A stretch of 64,000 nt of DNA from Allodiplogaster sudhausi (Eukaryota; Nematoda; Chromadorea; Rhabditida; Diplogasteridae). Numbering within the stretch: position 1 is the stretch's first letter; each line of letters starts with the position of its first letter. The position numbers were made by a program, and so were the translations under genes. The DNA is taken from NCBI GenBank assembly GCA_945643635.1, contig CALZFC010000252.1, forward strand, positions 600,001 through 664,000, given 5' to 3'. Shown one piece after another: positions 34,790 to 50,200 of this stretch. The notes below the pieces were generated by a model. The model did not search any database. It saw nothing but the letters and a program-made list of their open reading frames with translations, and was not told the origin of the DNA.

Positions 34790-35491
34790 AGTGAGAGCTT
34801 GAATAGCATGATGTGAAAGGGCAGAATAGCAGAGGTCGAACACGCGACTGCCACCCTGCAGGATCGCCTTTCCGTTGGCTTCGGCCATGAAGTTGACAAG
34901 TACGCAAACAAATGTACATAACACTGACTACCGCCACAGCATACTTCGCAGTTCTTCTCTCTTCCTCTCTTTCTCTCTCTCTCTCTCTTTCCATCTCTCT
35001 CTTTCTCTCTCTCTTTCTCTCTCTATCTCTCTTACATCTCTCTCTCACTCCCTCTCTCTCTCTCTCTCTCTGTGGATTTATCTCCTTTTTTCTCTCAGCT
35101 ACCCGTTCTAAACTTGCTCTATTCCACAGCAACCACTTCACTTTACTTTTCCACACCTGAAAAAGCACCTTCTACATCAGTTGAATATGAAAGAAAATGA
35201 AGAAGTTGTGGAAGACTTCTCGTCATCAAAATTTAAGGGAAGGAGGAATGGAAGGAGAAGGGCGAACAGTTGAATACAGAAGGAAGCGAGAAGCGGTAAA
35301 AGGAAAGACAGAAATAGAAAGGAAATCGGATGGATGACTTCTCGCCACCCTTCACCACTTATACCACGTGATTACTCTCGCACTCCTTAAAGGCTTCAAA
35401 GTCATCGCCACGGAGAGGGGGGTGAGAAACCAGATACAGAAGGAGAGAGGGAGAGAGAAGGAGTGAGGGAGATAGAGAGGGAAAGGAAGGA

Positions 35492-35544
<53 letters not shown>

Positions 35545-35592
35545 AAGAGAGAGAAAGAGAGATAGAGATCAGAGAGATCTAGAGAGAGGGGG

Positions 35593-35637
<45 letters not shown>

Positions 35638-36123
35638 AGAGAATGACGCAGATGGCTTGATAAGCCTGCTAAGACATGAAATGGCATAATGACTCACGCC
35701 TTCATGAAATGATTTCGATTTCGAGGACGGGGGCGAGTGAGAACGGTTAGATGGAAATGCACTCATTCAATTTCTAATTTCAACCGTTGGAAATAAGCAT
35801 TTTAATGTAAGTAAAGGCATTTAATAAATGTTTTAGAACGGCTTGTACAAACAGATGCCAGAGGGATAGACACTGTAGTTCCCAGGGAATCACAGCCACT
35901 TCACTCAAGAGATGGTGACTGCTACGAATACTTTTAAATTTTACTTCCCCCACCACATCCATTATATCCTTTTCTCACCCTTCTCAGTTTCTCCCTCTCT
36001 CTCTCTCTTTGTCGCTCTCTCTCTCTCTCTCTCTCTCTCTTTGTCGCTCTCTCTCTCTCTCTCTCTTTGTCGCTCTCTCTCTCTCTCTCTCTCTTTGTCG
36101 CTCTCTCTCTCTCTCTCTCTTTG

Positions 36124-36160
<37 letters not shown>

Positions 36161-36420
36161 ATCTTGAACATTGAATGCAATCAGGTGCAACAGAGCCTGC
36201 CCGTTGCCAGGATACTTTCGCATCATCGGAGTCCTCAATCACAGAGACATTCAACGCAAATGAGGCATAGCAATATGAAAAGGGAAGAGAACTCTTGTTG
36301 CTTAGAATGTCCCCTTTGCAGATGAAGCCCTTCAAAATTCTCTTCAGATGTAGACGTAGTCAGCCTGCGTCAAATTGACTACTCATAATCAGTGAAGGAA
36401 GAGCGAGAGACTGCCATTCC
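34450..36420 (-). other. Unassigned minus-strand exons upstream of the Ras-like gene
   Basis: Among CT/GA tracts several blocks look coding on the minus strand: about 36290-36180 (A-L-N-V-S-V-I-E-D-S-D-D-A-K), 35920-35850 (L-L-S-E-V-A-V-I-P-W-E-L-Q), 35415-35370 (R-G-D-D-F-E-A-F-K-E-C-E-S-N) ending at a GTATAAG donor, 35157-35095 after TTTTTCAG (V-W-K-S-K-V-K-W-L-L-W), 34890-34790 (M-A-E-A-N-G-K-A-I-L-Q-G-G) and 34610-34555. They may form one gene. Phases were not all reconciled and I recognise no family. Confidence 0.3.
35990..36163. repeat. Minisatellite of CT runs punctuated by TTTGTCG
   Basis: Four TTTGTCG motifs separate (CT)n blocks of about 15-25 bp, making a higher-order repeat. Confidence 0.85.
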
Positions 36421-36695
36421 CGGCCGTCTTTTCTGCTTACATCATGTCATTAAGAACTGACATATGTAACTACACCTCTTGTGCTAGCAGACAGTCACAA
36501 ATAGAAGTTCATTTATTTGGTAGGAAACGAAAGAGATAGAAAAGCATCTGAGAGGGTCTGGCACATCAGAAAGACGGAAAACAAAAGCGAACGCTATTCA
36601 CGGTGGTGAGAAATCACCCGAAGATGGAAGAATAGATCAATCCTTAGTAAAAAATAATGTACAAGTCAAATTCAATACAATAAAAAAAAGTAAAG

Positions 36696-38181
36696 TCAGT
36701 TATGAACGAGGGTTGACCGCTCCAAGTTGAAAGCGTAATTGTACTCTGGACCGTCCAGTTTCTTTACATCCGGAAGTTCAGGCAGTCCAGTGAACGGCTG
36801 AAGGAAATTCATAGAAAAAAACCACAACTTAACAATCGAAAGAGTAACCTTTGAAGTTCGGATGTTAATTAGAGGATTGACAACAAATGGAACATCCTCG
36901 AGACCGCCACGGGGAGCTGTGGCAGGAGTCTAAATGGATTAGTGTTAAATGTACCGGTAGCCGAACCAACCCAATGGTACAATAAGTTCTTAGTTAGACC
37001 TTGATCGTGAATGCGTTGATACCGGAAGAAGAGGCAGTCTGATGCTCGCCAAGGAGTGGAGAGGAGTGAGTGGAGTGAGAAGACAGACCGGGGTACATGG
37101 AAGACCCAGAATGCACTCCCAATCCTCCCGAAATCATCTGCTCTCTACAACACTTTCTTCACTACAAGAAGATCAACTTTCGATCACAATAACCATATCT
37201 GCCAAAAGTATATTGGAAATACAATTTAATAAGTTGAAAAACTAACGAAGCACTGTGGCGAAGGCTGTATGTTTTGGGAATAACGCCTGTCTTGAAACAA
37301 ACCAAGATCCCATCCACTTCCCTGAAACACTACAATTATTGATATACAGTGCCAAACAGAGTGAAACAGACATTGCAACATAAAAAAGGAGCAACCCAGC
37401 AAGAGTATAATCCTTCGGTGTTTTCTTGCTTCTCGCAAGTACGATAACTTCTGTCAGAGCATCGACGCAACTTTCCAGCTTCTCAGTCTTCACACAGAGA
37501 AAACGCTTCCGAAGTGCCTTTTCCCCTGAAAGAGTAAAATTTACAGGAATTAATAAGAGTTTAAAAGAGTCGATAAGACGATAAAGAAACTACAAGATCT
37601 GGAACAAACTTGAATCCGCGGTGTAATCAACTGCGATGTAACCATGAGGAACGGGTTCATTGTCTTTCACAACGGTCAGATCGGTCACAACAGCTCGAGA
37701 AGCCTGGAAAACGAATCGGTAAAGTCGCAAGGCCTGACTATTCACTTGAGAACACTTGAGAATCACAGAAAAATACGAAAAAGCTGACAGGGGGTGAGTT
37801 TTTATCTTCACGGCTGACAGCGATGTATCGAACTGGCCTAGAGAAGATGGAAAAGGCGCTCTCTCGCCACAAATCAGCGTCAGAGCCGTCATCCTGCGTC
37901 TTCATAATCTATAAATATATTAGCAATGTAATAGAAAGATGTTATTTCAAGCGAAAGGATTTTTTTAAAGCAACATCTCTTTTTTAAAAACCTACTGCGG
38001 AGAATCCATTGGGACATTTATTCTTGTCCGCGACGATGCAGAGGGCGGTGATGGGCAGAGTCTCTCCGCTCATGTCACAAGAGAGGGCGAGCTCGGCCAT
38101 CCAATTCCTCCCTCTTACGGACACTAAGTATTTCGATACCTCAAACAATTCGTTAACAAACTTCTTCTGGAACGCATCCAT
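36696..38181 (-). CDS. MVB12: ESCRT-I subunit MVB12 (multivesicular body subunit 12)
   Basis: Accessory subunit of ESCRT-I, which sorts ubiquitinated membrane cargo into multivesicular endosomes. Eight exons in phase: 38181-37996, 37908-37789, 37703-37610, 37525-37396, 37316-37247, 37137-37000, 36929-36849, 36797-36696; 306 residues (human MVB12B 319). The N-terminal MABP domain, which binds acidic membranes, is seen as three related strands-and-turns blocks: P-I-T-A-L-C-I-V-A-D-K-N-K-C-P, then D-A-D-L-W-R-E-S and V-V-T-D-L-T-V-V-K-D-N-E-P-V-P, then A-L-R-K-R-F-L-C-V-K and L-T-E-V-I-V-L-A-R-S-K-K-T-P. The C-terminal part has G-G-L-E-D-V-P-F-V-V and L-P-E-L-P-D-V-K-K-L-D and a Y-N-Y-A-F-N-L-E-R-S block matching the C-terminal region that anchors the subunit in ESCRT-I. 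The gene is divergent from the trehalose phosphatase gene. Confidence 0.93.
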
Positions 38182-39386
38182 TTATGAAGATGTCAACAGC
38201 AGCAAAGGTTTAACGGTTTACAAAAAAGATTGAATCCATTTAACACAATGGGGCATTCAAGCAGAAGAGAATCGCTGACAGACAAAGGTGAAAAAATACA
38301 CTAAGAGTTTTAAAAGCGAGTGGAATCACATCGATTAAAGTAAAGTCGCCGAAAGAACAAAAGCTGGAAAATAAACATTCTAAAGAAAATGAGCCCGAAC
38401 ACAATACAAAATAAATTGCAAGGTGGTGATAAGGCCATGCTGATGACTCGTACGTAGCCTTAAAATCCGAAATTCCTTAAATTCCGAAATCTCGCCTTAT
38501 TTTTTTCGAACACCGAAATTTATTTTTGTTCTTGCAAGCTTGTACGGGACTTAATTATAAGAAAAAGATGTTTATATTGTGACCTGCGATGTCCTCATAT
38601 CATGCGAACTATTACCGTAATAAGAATAGATAAAAACCTCTTTCCGAATCTATGATAACGGTACCTGCTTTTGCCAGCAGATAAAGCTTTTCCTTTTAAG
38701 CTATAAAGAAAACGGTAATGACATTGTATATAAAGAGAACGCTAATGAGGTTAGCTAAGACGATGTTCTAAACTCGAATTAAGTAGCCAGGGACCTTCAC
38801 TGATAAGACCATTTGAGTAAACGTATGCATTTCGGCTTACAGAAAAAAGAGCTTACGAATTAAGATAATTTTGCTAGTTGAAAGAACCGCGCGATGTATC
38901 ACCAACTCACCCACCTGGCTGTCCGCCTTTAGCCGTCATTTACGCCTGCAAAACTTTCTTGGGAACATCATCAATCACGGACAATCACATGTGCCGCCGC
39001 TTTTGAGGCTCGAGTTCATGTGCTTGGCCTGCTTTAGCTCATGCTCATTTCACGGAATTCATCGCCCGCTGTCTAATGCCTGACTGTTCTTTGAGCTTCT
39101 ATTGAGCACGTAATGGCTGGTTTCTGTAGGGATCGAGGAATGTGCTGGCATTTGGCCGGATGTGCTTGTTTTTGTCTCCAGTCTTAAGACGACATAGCTA
39201 GCCTGCTAACACTTTCGCTGCTCTTTGTTTTGTTGCCAATCACACACCTCAATATTTCGATCCACTTCTTGGCGTCACGTGTCGAGGACACGAATAAGCC
39301 TCTTCGATTAGTCCGAACGCTGACAACACTTTGCCTGTTCAGGAATAAGTCTAAACTCTGGCGGATGTCTTTCTAGCTGCGAAACA
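38182..39386. other. Intergenic region between two divergent genes
   Basis: 1.2 kb without a supported gene. AT-rich near 38400-38870, then mixed composition. A 70-codon plus-strand frame at 38871-39083 has no recognisable similarity. Promoters of both flanking genes are expected here. Confidence 0.45.
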
Positions 39387-41443
39387 ATGACTGCTGACAT
39401 CGAAAATCGAGCTCAGGGTTGGCTGATTATACATACTGTTTTATGGTACTTTTTTTCTAATCTTTCTTTCCAAATATTTCTGCATTTTGGTTGGTTATTG
39501 CAGAAGAAACGGAAGAGATCGGACATGAAGAGACCGTTGATGAGTTTAAAAAGCTCATGTATGATGTCAGTAGCTAACCTTCCCAGCTTTATTTATTTAA
39601 ATTTATTTCCAAAATAATTTAGATGCAAGAAGTCAGAAGAAAACTCGTTATTACTCTTCTAAACGATGGGAGAGTTCCCCAGGACGAGGTAGCCGATTAA
39701 TTGCTTCTATTTCACTGAGAATCTACTTTTTTCCGAACCCGTGTAAATTGCCATAATTGCAGCTGAGAGATTTAACAAGTTCACTAGCTCTTCTTCGAGA
39801 TTCACGTACATCTAGTGACGGGCAACGCCATATGACTGCATCTTCCCAGTCTTTCTCAGTCAATATTAATGACGAAATTGTCGGCTTAACCAAGGTAGAA
39901 TACCAGTTTTCACTTGAATTGCGTATTAATCCCTCCATTCATCTTCAAATTTTAAGTGACCTCCAATATGTCTTTCAGGATGTCGAATTTCTGAATAGAC
40001 TAGCCGGTTCTGATATTGAACGAACTGTAGAGGAGGTACTCGGAGCAGTGGATCTGGATTCTATTCTTGCTCCGTACCACCCCGTCAGCCCGACCCAATT
40101 CCACATCGAAGTAGCCGAAGCTGTCAAGTTAGCCTTATAATTTGCTTAACCATGCTGATATTTTTTCTACCGGAATTTAAAAAAGAAATATAGTTGTTTG
40201 CAAGTAATTTCTAAGCATATTGACGTATTAAGATTCCTGGACCGATTTGTTTCAAGCAGCGAAGGCGATGACAAGCCTATATTTATTACGGATTGGGATG
40301 GAACTATGAAGAACTACTGCTCGCAATATGCAACTAATGTTCAAGTGAGAGCACATAAGAGTTCTGCCTGGCCGTGGTAATGCGTTCCTTGTTCAGCCAG
40401 TGTACAGTGCAGTGTGCATGGCTCGCTTCGCTGCTTTCACTCGCCTCGCCGCTGTCTTGACTGCTGGCCCTCTTCGAGGCCCTGGCATTCTTGACTTGAC
40501 TTCACTTCCTATCGATGGTCCACTTATATTCAGGCATATCTTTTAGTTATCTGATTTGGTCTTTCTTCCTTTGCGGTTCTTTCACAGTCAGCAGCTTTTC
40601 ATGTTAAGTGGTTCGTGGGGTCGTGAATGGTGGTTGCGAGGACGTCGAATCGTGCATGACGACGGAGTCTCTGAAGAAGGCCTCGATGCCCTTCAGCGCC
40701 TTTCTGACGAGGTTCTTAGATTACTTGCTTGTGAAATCGTAATCATTTGTATTGAGTCTAGATGAGCAGCTTGCTTGGCAATGGCGAGTACTCTCAGTTC
40801 GGTCTGGTGGGCAGTGGAGTTCAGCGTAAAGTTAGCGAGGTTTTTTATGTGAGAATATATTACGCGGTGCTATGCAGCAATTTGTGATTAATTTAAACGA
40901 TATGTATTAAGGTTGATCGTTTGACGTTGGGTGTACAAACTGTGTGTGGCCACGTGGAGCCGGATCTGTCGGAGAGGTACCAGGATGCCGTGAAGGAGAG
41001 AATGCACCGCGTTGACCCATACAACAAAGTCTGTTGTCAACTTCTTCTTGCAAGGATGCCCTTCTTCTCAGATCCTTGTCTTCGATCGTTCGACTGAGCT
41101 AGAAGTGGAAGTGTGTCTCCACTCCTCGGGAAGTGTGTGGAACAAAGGGGACGGAGTGGCGCGTCTTCTTCAGTCCACTCGGCAGTCTCTACAGAGTGGC
41201 AAAGTCCTGATAGCTGGAGACACGAGCAGTGACCTGCCAATGCTTGCTTACGCCCTGGAACAGAACCCTGAAGGGACGATGGCGTTGTTCGTGGGGGGGA
41301 AGGAGGAGCTGCGCGAGAGAGTGCGCGTGCTTGTACAGGACGAGTCCCATTGCTGCTTCGTCTCCTGCCCCGATGTCTTCCATTCAGCTGTCGCCCATCT
41401 TCTCATCTCCCGCTCCCTCCCTTCTTCCGCTCCTCAGAATTAG
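39387..41443 (+). CDS. gob-1: Trehalose-6-phosphate phosphatase, nematode GOB-1 type
   Basis: HAD-superfamily enzyme that removes phosphate from trehalose 6-phosphate, the last step of trehalose synthesis; in C. elegans loss of GOB-1 is lethal through build-up of the substrate. Eleven exons in phase: 39387-39417, 39504-39565, 39623-39688, 39763-39894, 39979-40122, 40216-40344, 40397-40533, 40609-40711, 40762-40830, 40912-41028, 41072-41443; 453 residues. Catalytic motif I is D-W-D-G-T-M (nucleophile Asp codon at 40291). Other landmarks are Y-C-S-Q-Y-A-T-N, L-T-A-G-P-L-R-G-P-G, F-S-G-S-W-G-R-E-W-W, L-V-G-S-G-V-Q-R-K, and motif IV G-D-T-S-S-D-L-P-M. The N-terminal third is the helical region typical of the nematode enzymes. 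The intron after 40533 begins GC rather than GT; the conserved F-S-G-S-W joint requires it. Confidence 0.95.
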
Positions 41444-42202
41444 CATTATACGATACGTGTGAGTTCTCTTGTCATTATTTTTAAAGATTATAAGATGAGA
41501 AAGCTTTCTATTTGATGGCGATTCATTTACTCTCCCGCCCCCACGCACCTAGGCGACAATAGAGAGAAAGAGAGAGAGAAAGAGAGGGCATCAACTGGCA
41601 GAAAATCCCCTTGGCATCTTGGCTTAGCGAAAAGATTCGAAGAATTTTTGATCAAAAAATTGGAGATGTAGATTGTTTGTAGATGGATCACGATAAAATA
41701 TAACTAGTCAGTAAATCTTCCTCATGCTTTCGCTCTTCCGCACGACATTAGTTTATGGATTTGTTCTCTTAGTAACTAGATGAGATATTCACTTGTCTTG
41801 CTATTGTTTACCAACATTTCATTTTTTAGATGGAAGTTGTTTTTGAGATTAACAAGGAATAGTTAAACAAGAATTGAAGCCTGAAGTTGTATGTGGCTTA
41901 AGCGAATTCTTCTTTCCCAAGCTTGGCTCCCTTCACTCAGCACTTGTATTACTAATCTATCTTGGTAGGCCGTATTCTTAATTATTTGTCTAATGCGTAG
42001 CTATCCGAGTACATATTCACAAATGCCCTTGATTACTAGGAACGTGTAAATCAGATCCATTATTTTGTGTCCTTACTTATCGCGTCGCGTTTCGCAAAGC
42101 AGAGAATTTACTTTGTTCAAGATTAAGATGCTAATAAGAAAGAATTGTAGGAGATTGAAGAAAATGTGTGGGTGGGACGAGTAAGAAGAGAGGCAGAATG
42201 TC
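41444..42202. other. Intergenic region
   Basis: 760 bp with a short GA-rich block at 41561-41588 and AT-rich DNA. No gene seen. No AATAAA soon after the upstream stop. Confidence 0.5.
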
Positions 42203-46707
<4,505 letters not shown>

Positions 46708-47223
46708 CAAAACCGCTCTTATCTAGCTTTCTATGTTTATTTATTTAAATGTTGCATATAATTCCTCACAATCCGCTTTCCTTCAATAAGGGTCAAATTC
46801 TCGAGTAGCCAAACTTCGTCGAATTGTGCATTCCGCAAGATATATTTAATAAAGTTCGCGGCCATTGTGTACAGCGGTGCAATGTTCAAATACCCCCAGC
46901 ATGACAAATGAAAAACATCTGGGAGTAACAGCTTTTCGGGAAGCGAGCTAAACAGTTTTATTTAGCATAAGCTAAGGCACATGGCATGCCAAGGCGGTCT
47001 TTCAGAAATACAGTGCTGCCGCTAGCGGTTATGTGAGTCAGCAGACGAGCGAGCTAATCAATAGTCCAAAAATTTAAAAATCCCGGTAATAAGTAAACCT
47101 GACGCGAATGATACTGTAGTACTCGCATACAAATTTGAAAGTTTTGATTCCTTGTCAGTATATGGAAAGAGTTTGTTTTTGTTATTAAAGGTGATAAGAA
47201 GTTTGTTTCGTTTAGTAGTAATC
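46708..47223. other. Intergenic region between MBTPS1 and DIS3L2
   Basis: 516 bp, no gene. A possible poly(A) signal AATAAA at about 46849. Confidence 0.45.
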
Positions 47224-50200
47224 ATGGCGGATGAATCACAATCACCGAGCAATGCCGAGAAGCCGGCGGAGCCTTTGAAGGACGCGAATGCGGAAGCAGA
47301 GCCCGCTGAGAATGGCGCGAGCAACGAGAAGAAGCGTCGCCCCAGGGCGCGTAAGCCAAGGCCTCAGAAGCCTTCTGAGACGACCGGAACTGGCGAAGCT
47401 GCGGAGATCACTGGCACTCCTGTTTCGGCCAAAGCGGCCAATGCTAAGATGCGAAACAAGGAAGCTCCTGGTCCTTCCAAGAAAAAGGAGCATGCTGCTC
47501 AGGAGGCTGGAGACAAGAAGGAGTCGACTTGCGATGAATCAGAAGACAAGAAACGGAAGGCTGTCAAGAAGCGTGTCAAGAAGCCGAAGGAATTGGAGAG
47601 TACGGCCACCATCAAGAAACAACCGCTCAGTGCTGAGGGCGCTGCAATGCTCACTGAGATAAAGAAGAGATCCAGTAATGCAAAGGTGAGATGTCGTCAG
47701 ATTTTGCACTACGAGATGTTTGGCTGTTCAGGATTCGGGCGTAAAGACGGGAAAGATCGCAGTTTCCGAGCTGATGGGCGGAAGTGAAACTTGCCCTGAG
47801 CTGCGACGCCTTCGACTCGGCAACCTCAATCCACAGTCCCTTCTGAATACGGCCATTAACCAAATGCCGCAGCTTCCCGGCTTTCCCTCGCTTAGTTCGT
47901 ATTCTTATTTAATGGGCGGAGTGTTGGATATATGCAATGCAGCTGTTTACGGATTGTAGCTGTAGATCAAGGAACATCGCTGAAAGTTTTGTTTATATGG
48001 ATACTGAGAAACAGATATCGCAGCGGCAGCGAGAATGCTAGTCGGAGGAGAAAGGGAATAGTGGAGATTTGGGTGCTATTGTACTTCACGGGCCCTAGAA
48101 ATAAAAAAAAGATATGTATTTTCGAGCGAACTGTTCGGGGGAGGGGGTTAGTTAGTGCGAAGAACACAATGGAACATTCATTTTTAGTTAACCCTTCATT
48201 CGGGAAGCTATGGCCATTTCAGGCTAACATTTGTTTTCTCTAAATAGTCTCAAAGTCACAAGAAAAAGGCTTAGTTACGGAGAAGATCAGTAGTACTGAG
48301 ATTTGTTTAGCACATCTCCCTGACCCAATCCCCTATTCGTCGTCGTTCCGACCGCAGCTCTTCAAGACGTGCATGGAGGCTTATAAGACTAGCCCAGCTC
48401 TCCATTGCCCGGATGAAGGTTCCGGTTTTGGTATGCATTTTCAGACAGCGGTTTTAGGCTATTTAAGACAGCAGAAGTTTAATAGGTCTTCAGCCAACAA
48501 AATATTAGGATCTCCCCTTGGCCGCCGTTCGAATCGTGTGACTCCATCCCCGGATCAGCTGCTACCTTGGATCTCTTTTGCTCCCATGTTCCCAATCGAC
48601 TCTGCTAATGGTGGACGGACGCCTGAACGTGCGGGCAATCACAATTTGCTTAGATCAGGTGCTGTCTTCCTTACAGTTTTCATTTTAAATAGGTTTAAAT
48701 TTCGCGCCTTTTGTAATGCTTTTTCAGTCCAGTAGTCAAATGCCTACTATTATTGCCTTTATGCTTGGGCAATTCCGGTGCAATGTTTCTTCAGTATTTC
48801 ATGCGGTTGCATAGAATCATTGAATCGTTAGAGGGGAGCGGACTGTATTTTCTGTGCTCTGTTCGGTGTTGAAAATTGCGCAATACATTGCCATGTGTTC
48901 ACGGGGCCTGGCCGATATCATGATGCAATATTATTTCGCTCTTTTGAGCAGGAGCAGGTTTGGGAGTCAAGAGCGGCACTTCGATTCCGGGAATGCGTTC
49001 CACTGCTCAGCAAGGAGCTGGAGTGCCTTACCGGTTTGTAATGTTTTGTGTTTGGGAACAGAGTTCAAGCTTCCAGTCGGTGTCATCACGCACTATTTCT
49101 GTTTTCTAGATCGAATGGCGTGTCGACCCCTTACAACAACGCGGGAGCACATGGCTATAACGGGTCATTGAACGGGGGAGTCCGGCCATCGCCTTCGAAT
49201 CATTCTCAGATGGGCATGCAGAAGACACGCAAACCATTCTTCATGCCTTATCTCAGCCATGATGCGGTCACTCGCGGACTCTCTAACAAGGAGCTTATCA
49301 AGGTTTGTGTTTTTAACAAGGAGCTTATCAATGTTTGTGTTTTTAACAAGGAGCTTATCAAGGTTTGAGTTTTCAAAGAGGAGTTTTAATTTATTATTCC
49401 AACTCTGCCGGGGAACCATTCTTTCATTACAGGGTTCGCTTCGTGTCAATCAGAGGAACTATGAGGAGTCGTACATTGACAATCCTGACGGCGATGATCA
49501 GCTTGATTTGCTTATTCTCGGAATACACGATCGCAATCGTGCTCTGCAGGGAGACATTGTAGTGGTCAGACTGAAGAACCGCGAAGAGTGGGTGGTGCGT
49601 CGTTGCTTCGATCTTCATTATGTTTAAGTAGTGTCGACAAATGAAGTAGACTGTCTGCTGCAGGTGCGGGAGAGCCTCTATCAAGCATGGCGGAAGGGTC
49701 AACTCAAGACTGCCAAGGATGACGACGGACAGCCAATCTCCATCCCCCCTCTCCCTCAAGTTGTCCCTCCGCTTCAAGTGGAGGTATCTTCTTCTAGAAT
49801 CATTATGTTTACTCAAGTTTTTTTCCCTCGCGAAATGACGAAAAAAGTGGAAGTGATTGGGCTCCTATTCTGCGTTCAAGTAATGGCGAAAGTGAAAGTG
49901 CTTCAGCTTTCTGCCTGCAAGAATGGTCATTCATTATGAGATTGTTGTCCACCTTTTGTTGTGCTATTAAGAGTTTTTAGCACAACGCTTAATGGCAGCC
50001 TAACATTGATTCTTTTTTTGTGACCAATACTTGAACGCATTCTAGTTGCAGCCGTCAGTGATCACGAAGTTTTCAATCCGATCGCAATCTAAAGGAAGAG
50101 AAACGAGATGCACAGTCCTTTTGTCCTCTAAACCAATTTATGTTCCCTACGTTCACTAACAAGTGGTTGGTACTTACGTCATCAGCTTCTTGACCTCATG

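Larger units (their letters stand above)
27170..36165. repeat. Region dense in CT/GA microsatellites
   Basis: Polypyrimidine or polypurine runs recur every 0.5-1 kb: 27176-27250, 28130-28200, 28740-28812, 29195-29275, 29880-29980, 31350-31570, 32980-33120, 33770-33865, 34680-34790, 34960-35080, 35440-35635, 35990-36165. They lie mostly in introns of the minus-strand genes and occur in both orientations. The open frames rich in Ser/Leu or Arg/Glu that they produce are not genes. Confidence 0.9.

Noticed and set aside
47242..47662. Alternative frames over DIS3L2 exon 1
   Set aside because: The frame from 47224 joins in phase to conserved DIS3L2 exons; the others are shadows of a Lys/Arg/Ala-rich exon.
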